Assembly: GCF_037176765.1 (NCBI RefSeq)
Contig: NC_090025.1
Span: 73,137,545-73,201,544 of the forward strand
DNA from: Anolis sagrei
Taxonomy: Eukaryota > Chordata > Lepidosauria > Squamata > Anolidae
DNA length: 64,000 bases
Direction of reading: 5' to 3'
Shown here: in pieces, positions 11,001-19,631 of the stretch
Position numbering within the stretch: the first letter of the stretch is position 1
How the letters are laid out: every line of letters starts with the position of its first letter
Program-made: the position numbers and the translations under genes
The notes under the pieces: model-generated
The model's database searches: none
Seen by the model: the letters and a program-made list of their open reading frames with translations, nothing else
What the model was told of the DNA's origin: nothing

Positions 11001-11137
11001 TTTCTTCTGTACAAGAGAGTATCAAAGCAAGACAAGACAATGAAAACAGCTTGAAGACAAACAAGTACCGGGCTGGGAAAATTGGCCATTGCATAGCCTG
11101 CCTTGTTGGAAAATATCCCGTCGAGCTGGAGTGGTGA
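1816..11137 (+). CDS. PPAT: PPAT, amidophosphoribosyltransferase (nine 3'-most coding exons, 5' partial)
   Basis: Glutamine PRPP amidotransferase makes 5-phosphoribosylamine from PRPP and glutamine, the first committed step of cytosolic purine synthesis. CDS joins 1816-2022, 3160-3272, 3767-3912, 4778-4850, 5353-5504, 6454-6581, 7181-7402, 8977-9097 and 10962-11137; phases agree throughout and give 445 residues. Human PPAT is 517 residues, so about 70 N-terminal residues, including the catalytic Cys of the Ntn glutaminase, lie upstream of the window. Visible motifs in order: GHTRYST and AHNGEL of the glutaminase, the SDSE segment, [13 protein letters not shown], the PRPP-binding signature [12 protein letters not shown], and the C-terminal GHCIACL pair of cysteines. 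Cys in CIFEYV, FPCYMG and GHCIAC fit the four ligands of the family's 4Fe-4S cluster. In other vertebrates PPAT shares a divergent promoter with PAICS, which would be left of this window. Similarity to human PPAT is strong from memory, and identity is near certain. Confidence 0.97.
2585..3080. mobile_element. Tigger/mariner-like DNA transposon fragment with nested SINE
   Basis: The left end GTACAGTTTGCCCCCCATAT and right end GGATGCATTGTACA are inverted and recall Tigger-like termini (TACAGT...GCCC). Interior reads CATTCATGGCTTGAAAATA and TATCCATGAGGGGTCCC. A SINE on the minus strand is inserted at about 2812-2990. Family assignment is by resemblance only. Confidence 0.6.
2812..2990 (-). repeat. 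tRNA-derived SINE (poly-A type), minus strand
   Basis: Reverse complement reads GGCGCAATGGGTTAAACCC (box A) and GGTTCGAATCC-like box B, then a conserved GGGGACATGAGAGAAGCC body. Six copies of this family are visible in the window. Confidence 0.85.
3160..3272 (+). CDS. PPAT: PPAT exon: SDSE glutaminase segment
   Basis: Acceptor TTTGACAG ends at 3159, donor GTAAAG at 3273. The exon is 113 nt and ends two bases into an Arg codon completed by the next exon. It encodes [19 protein letters not shown] and onward; the Asp of SDSE is a conserved glutamine contact. A hAT element begins 20 bases past the donor. Confidence 0.97.
3293..3672. mobile_element. hAT element with perfect 8-bp TSD
   Basis: Ends CAGGGGTCCTCAAACT and AGTTTGAGGACCCCCG are inverted. 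ACTTAAGG is duplicated exactly at 3285-3292 and 3673-3680. A SINE tail with a GTT microsatellite (about 3535-3605, minus) is nested. The element starts 20 bases after a PPAT donor site, so the intron tolerates it there. Confidence 0.92.
3535..3605 (-). repeat. SINE 3' end with (TTG)n tail, minus strand
   Basis: GTGTGCTTTCAAGTCGTTTT following a (GTT)n/(GTC)n run is the reverse of a tail seen at 54298-54437 (GACTTGAAGGCACACAAGAA). It is nested in the hAT element at 3293-3672. Confidence 0.75.
3767..3912 (+). CDS. PPAT: PPAT exon: RIKNLMNE to DLNKK
   Basis: Acceptor TTTCAG ends at 3766, donor GTATTA at 3913. The 146-nt exon carries [17 protein letters not shown], a strongly conserved stretch of the glutaminase domain. 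The end is phase 1, completed by GG of the next exon. Confidence 0.97.
4778..4850 (+). CDS. PPAT: PPAT exon: [16 protein letters not shown]
   Basis: Acceptor TTCCCAG ends at 4777, donor GTAAGT at 4851. A short 73-nt exon encoding [20 protein letters not shown], the SSES(C/S) segment of the family. It ends two bases into a codon that reads Glu; human has Arg at this place, a conservative-position difference at an exon junction. Confidence 0.95.
4885..5117. mobile_element. Palindromic Penelope-like element insertion with 14-bp TSD
   Basis: The left half reads GTTGAAGGCTTTCATGGCTG into CATTCTCTACTGAAGTTTTG, and the right half is its reverse complement ending in GCCTGAAAAACCTGCAACAA. AGAATTAAAAATGA occurs at 4871-4884 and again at 5118-5131, a 14-bp target duplication. 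The same unit is repeated in many places in this window. Assignment to the 3' end of a Penelope-like element rests on my recollection of squamate GIY-YIG-bearing repeats. Confidence 0.7.
5353..5504 (+). CDS. PPAT: PPAT exon with GC donor: [13 protein letters not shown]
   Basis: Acceptor TTTTAAAG ends at 5352. The exon is 152 nt and holds [13 protein letters not shown], whose Cys aligns with a 4Fe-4S ligand. The only donor that keeps frame with the next exon is GCAAGC at 5505 in the context AAG/GCAAGC, so this is a GC-AG intron. The join makes FEGQMVYSV where human reads FEDQMVYTV. Confidence 0.94.
5899..5958. repeat. Half of a palindromic hAT MITE
   Basis: TTTCTGGGAGTTGTAGGCC through GGTTGAGAACCACT matches the right half of the MITE at 666-800. 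The left half is absent. Confidence 0.75.
5960..6453 (+). other. PPAT intron, no recognisable feature
   Basis: AT-rich intronic DNA leading to the acceptor at 6453. A weak Tigger-like phrase (AATCTGTGGATAATCAAATC near 6148) suggests old transposon debris. Confidence 0.4.
6454..6581 (+). CDS. PPAT: PPAT exon: [23 protein letters not shown]
   Basis: Acceptor CTCCATAG ends at 6453, donor GTATTG at 6582. The 128-nt exon completes a Gly codon and ends phase 0. It encodes the start of the phosphoribosyltransferase domain, including the VPES segment. Confidence 0.96.
7181..7402 (+). CDS. PPAT: PPAT exon: PRPP-binding loop [12 protein letters not shown]
   Basis: Acceptor CTCTTTACAG ends at 7180, donor GTAAGT at 7403. 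The 222-nt, phase-0 exon encodes [20 protein letters not shown] through the type-I PRTase signature [13 protein letters not shown], the PRPP-binding loop. It is the best conserved exon in the window. Confidence 0.98.
7440..8400. repeat. Diverged tandem module array, SPIN-internal type
   Basis: A series of related modules repeats phrases such as GTGTGCCAAGTTTGGTCCAG (about 7728, 7863 and degenerate later copies), GGTGAACTACAACTCCC and TCTATCATTGTTTGGGTTCA. The same modules fill the SPIN-like element at 39985-40736, but here no hAT ends are visible. It lies in the PPAT intron between 7402 and 8977. Confidence 0.7.
8977..9097 (+). CDS. PPAT: PPAT exon: [22 protein letters not shown]
   Basis: Acceptor (TC)n CAG ends at 8976, donor GTAAAG at 9098. 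The 121-nt exon carries [20 protein letters not shown]; the Cys aligns with an Fe-S ligand and MGINIP with the nucleotide-regulatory region. It ends one base into a Gly codon. Confidence 0.97.
9163..9465 (+). repeat. Sauria-type SINE
   Basis: A near-complete copy: TATGCAGCGGGTTAAACTGC (box A), GGTGGTTCAAATCC (box B), CTAGCAGTTCGAAAATATGC, CATGCTGGCCACATGACCT and the tail CATAACTAGACAATGTC. A C-run of about 15 interrupts the 3' half. Confidence 0.88.
9466..10419 (+). other. PPAT intron, no gene recognised
   Basis: AT-rich DNA with a 112-codon open frame at 10010-10348 that resembles nothing I know and has no coding character. Treated as non-coding. Confidence 0.5.
10420..10720 (+). repeat. 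Penelope-like 3' fragment
   Basis: Reads GCTAACACCTCCTAACAAAG, ACTTGCCTCAAGCAGACAAG, ACCTCACAACCTCTGAGGAT and GGAACATGGCCATACAATGC. The same order of phrases recurs at 20848-21258 and 48630-48842. Confidence 0.7.
10815..10880 (-). repeat. SINE 5' end, minus strand
   Basis: Reverse complement gives GGTTTGAG-like box A and a box-B-like GGATTCAAATCC with the phrase GACTCTGGAGACCAGGATTC, the tRNA-like head of the SINE family seen at 50013-50200. Confidence 0.65.
10962..11137 (+). CDS. PPAT: PPAT terminal exon and stop
   Basis: Acceptor CATTCCAG ends at 10961; the stop TGA is at 11135-11137. It encodes [20 protein letters not shown], then a variable lysine-rich stretch, then [17 protein letters not shown]. 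The CxxC supplies two cluster ligands and the YPVELEW end is identical to human. Confidence 0.97.
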
Positions 11138-12260
11138 ATTTCCTGAACACAATTGCCAGTCAATTCAACATTTGGGACTGATTAAATGTATCACTCACTA
11201 GCAAACAAGTTATGAAACCACTCATGTTTTAGTCAAAGAGTTTTCTAAGGATGGTGAAGAACTAAGGATAAAAAAATAAACAATGCAATATGAAACATTA
11301 GCTCTGTAACTTTGGGGCTGGAGAATTGAGTTTCTTAATTCCTTAGCTGGCTAATCTTGCCAAGACAATTGGAGTTCTCCTCAGGCTTTCGTTCAGAATA
11401 GTAGTTTCTCACAAATAACATTATGAGAGAGGCTGTGAGCCATTAAGCCTTCTCAAATTTTAAACCGTGATCATCCAGAGTAAAAACGTCATGTAAAAGA
11501 GCCAATTCTTGCATTTAACTGTTTTCACATAATTTTTTATTCAGCTGTTTGCCTTCTTTGTTTTGAAAAAAAAAATGAAGTAAATGTCTGTATTTTTTGC
11601 TTATATAACTAAAGCTATCTGTTATAACTTGATTCCAAAGAGATCAAATGTTATTTTTGTACAAAGCATTTCTGAGGCTTCAAGACTCAGGGAAATACTA
11701 AACCAAAACTCGCTTAATACCTTGAGCCTGCACGATTTAAACGTCTGGAAATACACTGCGTTTAAGTGCTTTCGTTGTATGCTAGGGAGATGTGACAGGG
11801 AAAATTAGGCAGGTTGATAACCGACTTTGGAGTGCTGTGATTTAGAGATTAAAAGCTAATTTTCTCCATTATGTTCTTTCACCTTGAATACATACTTAGC
11901 TGTAGTGTGAATATTTGCAAGTGAGTTTGCAGAAATGACATTGAAAAAAATAACGCACAGACTTGTAATAGAGAATGTTAACAAATGTAGTATTTTAATG
12001 TAATATATATTACTGCCGTGCTTGGTGTTTTTGTGGCTTTTGTTAATGTTCTGTTTGTGTCCTCTTTACAAGAATGCTAATCTGGCTATCTGTGGTTTGA
12101 ATTAGAATTGCCAGCAATTTTAACCCGATGCAGAAATTATTGCTGCTACTTCTTTGTCTTTGTATATGTTTTCTATACATACGTTTTTCCAGCTGAGTAC
12201 TCAGAAGTGAAACATTCTAGAACTACATAAATATATTGGAGGAAAATGTGTATCTACCCT
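11138..12260 (+). other. PPAT: PPAT 3' UTR (downstream boundary approximate)
   Basis: This stretch is free of recognisable repeats, unlike its surroundings, as expected for a 3' UTR. AATAAA lies at 11275-11280, about 140 bases after the stop, and ATTAAA at 11848-11853. Either could end the transcript, and the low-repeat stretch to about 12260 suggests a longer form too. The end is inferred. Confidence 0.65.
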
Positions 12261-13280
12261 CAATGTGCTCACTGAAATAGGCCTTCCATCTATACATTCA
12301 ATTCTGTTCTGACCACCCCAACAGTATGAACGTTGTGTATGTTTGGCCGCCTGAATGTATGGACACGGCTAAATTTTTTCTGTCTGCAGTTTCTTTCTGC
12401 GGGTGGGCAAAATCATGTAAGGTCCCCAATCCTTTTGTTTGCTTGTTTTGCTTCTTTCCAGGCTCCCCATGTGATCCTTTCTTTCTGCCTTCCTGCAAAA
12501 CAGGATTGTCTCCCCTGGAAAACTCCAGGAAGGACAGATCACTTTTTGCATGGCCCCCTACACACAGAGACACACCACTTTTTCCGCAGTTTTTAATATA
12601 ATACGTTGTGCATCCCCATCGCCAAAGGGGCCACTCCCGATAGCCATGCAATAACAGCCACAAGTGTGTATCTTTATTTCAGGTTCCCAACCCTGTCTTC
12701 TTCAGTTACTTCATCATTCTGAAAGCATCATTGATCTGCAGTAGAAAGATTTCAGGGAAACTATATTGCCGACCAGATGATATTATGGATGGAGCTGGAA
12801 TAATAGCAGTGATAAGTTGTTCTGAAATCCAGCAACTATTGTGTTTTAGCGGGTAATAAAATGAACTACCAGGGCCATGAGGATGCATAAATGCACAAAA
12901 TACAACATACTTTGTGCTGAGTAAATTGATACTTAATGGTCTCATTATAAAACAAAAACATATCAGTCTTGTAAAGCAATATCAGAGAGACTCTTTTTAA
13001 ATAATTGGCTTTGAACTTCGATAGATTTTACCATTTGCGCTGGCAGTGACAAATTTGAAGAGATCCTGCATGGTGGTTATAGATGCTGGGTAGTTGCAAA
13101 TTTGGCAGTATTATGTCCAACACAAACATAATGTTTGGTCAAAATTTCAGGTCCTTAATTGTTGCAATCTGAATATTGGTCCGAATTAGTCACAATGAGT
13201 TGCAACACATTTTGATGCACACTTGAGTCTTGTTTGATTGTTTGATTGGATTTTGCATCCATAATGTTGAAATTAATTTC
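12260..13280 (+). other. Intergenic DNA between PPAT and AASDH, no gene recognised
   Basis: Open frames occur on both strands at 12298-12663 but they overlap one another and match nothing I recognise. The stretch is likely non-coding. Confidence 0.5.
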
Positions 13281-13287
13281 ATTGGAA

Positions 13288-13396
13288 TCAGCAGACCTCG
13301 CAACCTCTGAGGATGCTTGCCACAGATGCAGGCGAAACATCAGGAGAGAATGCTTCTAGAACATGGCCATATAGCCCGAAAAACCTACAACAATCC
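13288..13396 (+). repeat. Penelope-like fragment
   Basis: GACCTCGCAACCTCTGAGG, CAGATGCAGGCGAAACATCA and GAACATGGCCATATAGCCC; the terminal piece of the family. Confidence 0.7.
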
Positions 13397-13647
13397 ATTT
13401 AGTTTCAATTGTATTAGACCTCAAGAATGGCATTTTGTTAAATGTCATGTACACATTGACTGAGTACTGGTCAGATAACACCTGACTGGTGCTACAGCTA
13501 AAATTTGAACACAATTAGAGAAGATGGTGGGAACTTTTAAAAATTCTTTAGACCACTTGACAATGAATGACCCACTTCTGAATTAGAGGATTAAAAAACC
13601 CTCACCTTTTCCAGAATGCATAAACTTGGGCTTTTTTTTTTTTTTTT

Positions 13648-13918
13648 TTAGCCCCTGGTGGCGCAGTGGGTTAAACCCCTGTGCTGGCAGGACTGAAGAC
13701 CGAGGTCAGAGGTTCGAATCTGGGGAGAGTGCAGGTGAGCTCCCTCTATCAGCTCCAGCTCCTCATGCGGGGACATGAGAGAAGCCTCCCACAAGGATGG
13801 TAACACATCAAAACATCCGGGCGTCCCCTGGGCAATGTCCTAGCAGACGGCTGATTCTCACACCAGAAATGACTTGCAGTTTCTCAAGTCTCTCCTGACA
13901 TGACCAAAAAAAAAAAAA
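13648..13918 (+). repeat. tRNA-derived SINE (poly-A type), near full length
   Basis: GCCCCTGGTGGCGCAGTGGG (box A), AGAGGTTCGAATCTG (box B), CAGCTCCTCATGCGGGGACA, and a tail CTCTCCTGACATGACC followed by an A-run. This is the best copy in the window. Confidence 0.9.
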
Positions 13919-14035
13919 AGAAAGAAAAGCTGTACATAAATATCCTGTGGTGGGAATGTGTCTCCTTGAAATGCATATAGAAAAATATATAAAAGACTCC
14001 CTGCATCAGAAATTACAACATGCTCGAAGCCAATA

Positions 14036-14125
14036 TAATAATAATTTTATTTCTTACCTGCCTCCTCTCAAGACGGGTCACAGCACAGTAAAATCACACA
14101 AACATTGCAAAAAATCTATAAACAC
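14036..14125 (-). repeat. L2-like LINE 3' tail, minus strand
   Basis: TTTATTTCTTACCTGCCTCC then CTCAAGACGGGTCACAGCAC; reverse of the GAGGnGG-AATAAA-type tail seen on other LINE ends here. Short and diverged. Confidence 0.45.
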
Positions 14126-15668
14126 AATTATTAAATTGCAGTTCTATAAATATACATATAAAATATGCACTGCTTACCATGTGGGTACATGTAAGGTCAA
14201 CAAAATCCAACACATTTCATAGAAACTGATACTATTTCCTGTGGTCCATACAAAACTGAGGTAATGAGCAACAGCTCAACAATGTTTTTTTAGTATTGCG
14301 AAGCTTGGAGTTGCTACTAATATGTCGGAAAAGGTAGATTTGGTGAATTATGTCTTCAAATAGTAAGCTGTATATACAAAATGTATGCATTGTTATTAAC
14401 ATTCTCTTCTATATCATGGAACCTGGTCTGGATTAGAATTTTTTAAAAAAATTGAATTAAAAAGCTTGATACACTATTGCTAAATTCCAAATATGCTAAA
14501 ATCATTACTCTTCTTAAATAATTTGACATTTTAGAAAAAATACCAGTATTGTCAAAAGCTTTCATGGCTGAAATCACCGAGTACAGCCCAAATACCAGTA
14601 TGTTTATTTTTTTATTCTTTTCCCTTGCCTCTATAGCATTGAGAATTCATTTGCAAAATTAAGATTTTTAAAATGTATTTTTTGTAAGATATGCAAGGCT
14701 GAAAACTCTTCCCTAGGACAAGGTAAACTGTTTCAACAAGTTCCTTGGATCTTTTCAATTTACACCCAGTGCTCTGTTTCTATACTTATATAGCGCTTAT
14801 ACCTTAAAAACCAACTTCAACCCCATTCTCATGAATAATATAAATGTTTGCTTAGATGGAATTATGTATTTGGAAGAAAAGTATGTATTGCTTTGATGAG
14901 CCATGACCAAATTCCATGTCAACAACATAAAGTTGTCTATCCAGATTCTGTGTTTCTGCTTCTTGTGTCTACTATGAATGTTCTTGGGTTTGATTAAAGG
15001 CGTTTGTCCAAAATAAATCTGTGGTCCTAGCATCTCCAGACCTTGATGATTCTTGCATGGGCACGTGGGATTTTTCAGAGGAGATAATATACAGAACACC
15101 TTGCTATGTGAAACAAGATTATCCAGAGAGGCAACACATAGCTGTCCTTTTTCTCTGGATAGGTGAGGAAATAGATCAGGAAACAGACAACTTCATTTCA
15201 CAGCAACAGCTGATCTCACACCTAAACAAAACAGTTTTTGTAGTGAATTTGCAAGCTGAATTTGGAGACTCATCCCTTCACAGTTGCAACTCTGCAATTC
15301 AGATGAAGACTTATGGGCAGAATAATACAGAGGAAACATTTGATGAAGGTCCAGGTCTAGGACTGGACGCAGATAGGAAATAACAAGTGAATGACCTTTG
15401 CCTTCATACTCAGCCTTACTATTGTTTTCCAAGACAATCAACAAACAGAAAATGCTTGGGACCTCTGTCACAACATGTTGCAGAAATGGCTCCCACCCAT
15501 CTGTCACCAAGTAGTTTATCATTATGTTTTCAACATGCATTGGCCAATGCTCTATTATGTAATCTTAAAGATGGCCTTCTCCTGGTGGGACTTAAATAAT
15601 TATAAAAATTACACGGTTTCAATCTTGGTAAGGTTGAAGGGAGCCAAACAGGAAGACCCATTACATTG
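14126..15668 (+). other. Intergenic, no gene recognised
   Basis: A short Penelope-like remnant (GTCAAAAGCTTTCATGGCTG) sits at about 14550-14590. Open frames at 15021-15383 (+) and 15193-15540 (-) overlap; neither shows known domains. The unique-looking 14780-15650 segment could be an old transposon I do not recognise. Confidence 0.45.
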
Positions 15669-15980
15669 TCTTGCACATATTTCACGAAGTTTGTGGCACA
15701 CAAAGTTTCTGGAATGCAACAACTACTTTAAAAATAAGGCTATACCATTAAATAGGAACTCCTACTTTCAAACCAGGAGCTGAATTTTGTCATTATTATT
15801 ATTCAGAGGCTGCATGGCCATCTGTTAGGACAGCTTTGGTGGTATATTTGTGCCTGGAAGAACAGGGTGATGTTCCTGGGTTATTAATGTTGGTTCCTCA
15901 TTGGTTCTATTTTAGAAACATGGGGATAGTTGAGTAAATGGCAAAAAACATTTATAACCTGGGAACAAACCAACGTTTTA
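15669..15980 (-). repeat. Unclassified dispersed repeat, two partial pieces
   Basis: 15690-15790 (GTTTGTGGCACACAAAGTTT to ACTTTCAAACCAGGAGCTGA) and 15868-15970 (GTTCCTGGGTTATTAATGTT) match the two halves of a roughly 280-bp repeat also found at 25204-25510, 49540-49805 and 51190-51480. Here the halves are in swapped order. Confidence 0.65.
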
Positions 15981-16149
15981 AAATCCCATATTTTCTGAGT
16001 GCAGGGATATACAGAGACTTGAAGATCTGAATCTTCTGGCTAGAAATGGGATATTCCTGCACTTTTTTTGGCTTTGTAGCAATTCTTCCCACATTTTCAG
16101 CTGATGTCATCTAGCCACCCTCCATTTTGAACCGGGAGCTTCTGGGATA

Positions 16150-16275
16150 AAGGTAGTGTGGATGGGTGCTCTGAGAAAGATAAAGGCAAACTGCCTCTGA
16201 GAAGGAATCAAAGAAAAGTCCATGATAGGCTCACCTTAGAGCCATTGTAAGATGGAAATGCTTTGAAGGCACACC
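16150..16275 (+). repeat. SINE 3' part abutting BovB
   Basis: GATAAAGGCAAACTGCCTCT, CATGATAGGCTCACCTTAGA and GATGGAAATGCTTTGAAGGC resemble the 3' half of the SINE at 54298-54437. It runs directly into BovB-like coding sequence. Confidence 0.6.
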
Positions 16276-17275
16276 AGAAGACCTCAGTGGGGGGTAATTC
16301 TAAATTGGAAAAGTGCATGTGGCAAGTACTTGGTGGTATGGGGATACCAAGCCATCTTGTCTGTCTCCTGAGGAATCTATATAACGACCAAGAAGCAAAA
16401 GTCAGAACAGACCACGGAACAACAGACTGGTTCAAGATTTGGAAAGGAGTACGGCTGGGCTGTATACTCCCTTCTGACCTATTCAACTTGTATGCAGAAC
16501 ACATGTGATGTGCGGGGCTGGAGTCAAAATTGCTGGAAGAAACATTAACAACCTTAGATATGCAGATGATACCACTTGGATGGCTGAAAGTGAGAATGAG
16601 CTGAGGAGCCTTCTAACCAAGGTGAATGAAGAAAGTGCAAAATCTGGGTTACAGTTAAACATAAAAAAACAAGATTATGGCAACCAGACTGATTGATAAC
16701 TGGCAAATAGAGGGAGAAAACGAGGCAGACGCAGATTGCAGCCAGGAAATCAGAAGGCACTTACTTCTTGGGAGGAGAGCAATGATAAATAGTGAAGAGT
16801 AGAATCACCACACTGGCAATGAAGATCTGCATATTTAAAGCAATGGTGTTCCTCCCTAGTAACCTATAGATGTGAGAATTGAACCACAAGGAAAGCTGAG
16901 AGAAGGAAGATAGATGTTTTTGAACTGTGGTGTTGGAGGAAAATCCTGAGAGTTCCTTGGACCACAAGAAGATCTAACTATTCCATACTCCAGGAAATAA
17001 AGCCCGACTGCTTGATTGGAGGGAAGGATAGTAGAGGCAAAGATGAAGTACTTTGGCCACATAATGAGACAGGAAAGCTTAGAGAAGACAATGATGCTGA
17101 GGGAATTGGAAGGAAAAAGGAAGAGAGGCCAACCAAGGGCAAAGTGGATGGATGTTATCCTTGAAGTGACTGGTTTTGTGAAGGAACTGGGGGTGGTGAA
17201 GGCCAACAGGGAGCTCTGGCATGGCCTGGTCCATGAGGTCATGAGAAGTCGGAAACAACCGAATGAACAACAAGC
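16276..17275 (+). mobile_element. BovB (RTE-clade) LINE fragment, copy 1
   Basis: Conceptual reading gives GIPSHLVCLLRNLYNDQEAK, TTDWFKIWKGVRLGCILPSD, the RT catalytic box NLRYADDTTW and the end KYFGHIMRQESLEKTMMLRE, all BovB reverse-transcriptase motifs. The reading frame is broken several times and the 5' half and endonuclease are missing. The 3' end AAGTCGGAAACAACCGAATG fits the BovB tail. BovB is known to have moved horizontally among squamates and ruminants. Confidence 0.88.
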
Positions 17276-17640
17276 ATTCCATAGGATGGAGCCAAAATTG
17301 TACCAAAGTGCTGTGTGTGGTGCAAACACACCCAAGGGTCCCTTGATTCATAAGCCAAATCTGTTTTGCCCACAGATGAAAAACAGAGTCCCAAAACAAC
17401 AGCAGACCCACGTTTGTTTTTGCCACTTCCCTCCTCTCCCTTGTTGTGTGCCTTCAAATTATCTAACACTATTGTGCTATTCTTATTACTTATTTCCTAT
17501 AAATTATTATTATTATTTGAAACACAACAAGATTAGTACACAGCAAACAAGATCACTGTGCTGGCTATTATATAGGATCACATGTCGGACACTTCCCAAA
17601 TGTCTAGGACTGTGCGATGTATCAGCAAATAATGCATGCA
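17276..17640 (+). other. Intergenic, no gene recognised
   Basis: Continuation of a 211-codon open frame that begins in the BovB copy; past the LINE 3' end it has no recognisable homology. Confidence 0.45.
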
Positions 17641-17644
17641 GATC

Positions 17645-17990
17645 CAAGTAGGGTGGCCTTTAAAAAATTTTTAAAAAAAATTTATGTCACTTCTATCTCG
17701 CCCATATCAGCCCGAAGGCAACTCAGGGCGGTGTACAAATCGGCAACAATTAGATGCCATATATAAAAATACATACATCGGTTAAAAGCAAAAAATAAAA
17801 TAAAATAAATAAATCACATCACAATACATTTAAAAACCATAATAGCAATAAACAATAAAAATTATAAAAACTATATCTTTTTGTTCAATTCCTCAACCGT
17901 TCCATCGTCTTAGACGTTCCTAGATCATATTCCAATTTGAGTTTATCTGGTCATGCTGAAGTTCCAAACGCTTGCTCAAAGAGCCAGGTT
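17645..17990 (-). repeat. LINE/SINE 3' UTR-type repeat, minus strand
   Basis: ATCTCGCCCATATCAGCCCG then GCAACTCAGGGCGGTGTACA is the reverse of the widespread CGCCCTGAGT tail of amniote L2/CR1-like LINEs. An A-rich stretch follows. Confidence 0.55.
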
Positions 17991-18029
17991 TTCACTCTTT
18001 TTCCAAAGGTTAGGGTGGCTTTTTGCAGC

Positions 18030-18270
18030 TTTTTTGGTCGTGTTAAGAGTGACTTGAGAAACTGCAAGCTGCTTCTGGTGTGAGAGAATTGGTCAACTGC
18101 AAGGACATTGCCCAGGGGATGCCAAGATGTTTTGATGTTTTACCATCCTTGTGGGAGGCTTCTCTCATGTCCTCACATGGGGAGCTGGAGCTGACAGAGG
18201 GAGCTCATCCACGCTCTCCCCAGGTTTGAATCTCCAACCTGTCGGTCTTCAGTCCTGCTGGCACAAGGGT
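18030..18270 (-). repeat. tRNA-derived SINE (poly-A type), minus strand
   Basis: AGAGTGACTTGAGAAACTGC at the tail end, GGGAGGCTTCTCTCATGTCC in the body and the box B reverse CAGGTTTGAATCTCC near 18223. The far 5' end is lost. Confidence 0.85.
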
Positions 18271-18279
18271 TTGTCTGTC

Positions 18280-18420
18280 CGAGAGCTGACAGATGGTAAT
18301 TTTGTCAGTGCCAATTGTGTTTAAGTGCAGGCCAAGGTCTTGAGGCACTGCACCCAGTGTGCTGATCATCACTAAGACCACCTTGACTGGCTTGTGCCAG
18401 AGTCTTTGTTGTTGTTATTA
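18280..18420 (-). repeat. LINE coding fragment, possibly R4/R2-like, minus strand
   Basis: GGCACTGCACCCAGTGTGCT and ACCACCTTGACTGGCTTGTG read on the minus strand as a KPVKVVLVMISTLGAVPQDL-like peptide. That resembles the VVIGALGxV segment at the C-terminus of R2/R4-type LINE proteins. Weak assignment. Confidence 0.4.
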
Positions 18421-18437
18421 TTATTATTATTAGCCAT

Positions 18438-18495
18438 GTTTGTCCTTTCCATGGCTGAGCAGGGATTTGAACCATAGTCCAGCACTCAAACCACT
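18438..18495 (-). repeat. SINE head fragment, minus strand
   Basis: CCATGGCTGAGCAGGGATTT then GAACCATAGTCCAGCACTCA, matching the tRNA-like head also seen at 50013-50200. Confidence 0.6.
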
Positions 18496-18772
18496 AGAAT
18501 CATAGAATTGGAAGAGACCTCTTGAGCCATCCAGTCCAACCCCCTGCCAAAATGCAGGAAAATTGCATTCAAAGCACCCCCGACAGATGGCCATCCAGCC
18601 TCTGCTTAAAAGCCTCCAAAGAAGAGGCCTCCACCACACTCCTGGGCAGAGAGTTCCACTTCTGAACAGCTCTCACAGTCAGGAAGTTCTTCCTAATGTT
18701 CAGGTGGAATCTCCTTTCTTGTAGTTTGAAGCCTACAAGAGTCAGCACTAGGCCATGCTGATTCTTATTAAA
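18496..18772 (-). mobile_element. CR1 LINE 3' end, minus strand
   Basis: TAGAATCATAGAATTGGAAG is the reverse of the CR1 3' end with its ATTCTATGA octamer repeats. On the minus strand [40 protein letters not shown] and GHLSG match the CR1 ORF2 C-terminus. 5' truncated, as usual for CR1. Confidence 0.9.
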
Positions 18773-18839
18773 ACACAACACAAGCAAACGCCACCTCTGG
18801 CTTTTCAAGCCTCCCGCACTCCATCCCTGCCTAGAAAAG

Positions 18840-18969
18840 GAGGAGAGACCTCCCGCTTGCGACTCCTCCGCCTCATCCATTGGATCTGCAGGTTGCCAAT
18901 CTCCACCGCGCCCTATCGCGTCACGCGTTACTCTGCGCATGCCCAGGACTCACCCGTCCCCCTTCTGAG
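18840..18969 (+). promoter_or_regulatory. AASDH: AASDH promoter and probable non-coding exon 1
   Basis: A small CpG-rich island stands out between CR1 debris and the AASDH first intron. It has an inverted CCAAT box (ATTGG 18879-18883), CCAAT at 18896-18900, a CpG cluster with TCACGCG at about 18917-18928, and an NRF1-like TGCGCATGC at 18934-18942, with no TATA box. A consensus donor CTGAG/GTAATT follows at 18970. I infer that transcription starts near 18930-18950 and that a short leader exon ends at 18969 and joins the exon at 22240. The position fits, but the start site is not proven by sequence alone. Confidence 0.7.
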
Positions 18970-19164
18970 GTAATTTGGCCTTTATCCTCCTTTTCTTCCG
19001 CGTTGGCCTTTGAGGTGCTATGTTTTCGAGGCATTGAAAAGAATGCACTTCTCTTCCCGCTGCTGGGATTCGCTGCTTTGTGGGAAGGCGGACACCTGGG
19101 AGCATCTGTGCACGTTTGGTACTTCTGGCTCGCAGTGGGACTGAAGAGGCCCCAGAGAGAATGA

Positions 19165-19235
19165 TAAGACTTCAACTCCCAGAATCCCTTGCTATTGGCC
19201 GTGCTGGCTGAGGCTTGTGGGAGTTGAAGTCCAAT
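19165..19235. repeat. Palindromic MITE (hAT-like) near AASDH exon 1
   Basis: ACTTCAACTCCCAGAATCCC and GGGAGTTGAAGTCC are inverted around GCTATTGGCCGTGCTGGC. It sits about 200 bases inside the first AASDH intron. Confidence 0.6.
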
Positions 19236-19352
19236 GAAGAGCTGCAGTCTCTAGTGCTTGACTGCATTGGTTTCTGCAATTCAGTAATATTTTGTCGTTG
19301 TAAATTGTTTCAAAGCAAATACTAAGTATTGTTTCACCAACGATGTTTGCAC

Positions 19353-19389
<37 letters not shown>

Positions 19390-19576
19390 ATTAATTTACT
19401 GATAATCTGCTGATATGGAAGCTCTCAGTTGCCAGTGCTTCACAGGATTGTTTTTAAGCCTAGAAAATAGTCCACTTCAAACTCCAGGTGGCTGAACTAA
19501 AATCTGTATATTTTGCCCTTTGTGTAATATTTTGTTGTAAATGTGCACATGTGGTTTTTTCCACCCACCCTTCAAG

Positions 19577-19626
19577 TATCGTCGAAGACTTTCATGGCCA
19601 GAATCACTGGGTTGTTGTAGGTTTTT
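19577..19626 (-). repeat. Penelope-like terminal fragment
   Basis: GTCGAAGACTTTCATGGCCA then GAATCACTGGGTTGTTGTAG, the terminal unit of the family, directly 5' of BovB copy 2. Confidence 0.65.
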
Positions 19627-19631
19627 CAGGA

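Noticed and set aside
12298-12663. 121-codon minus-strand frame after PPAT, overlapped by plus-strand frames of 91 and 87 codons
   Set aside because: Three frames overlap, none has a recognisable domain, and there are no splice or promoter signals. Chance open frames are the simplest explanation.
15021-15540. 120-codon plus and 115-codon minus frames in intergenic DNA
   Set aside because: Opposed frames over the same bases with no known motif; next to a repeat that I could not classify.
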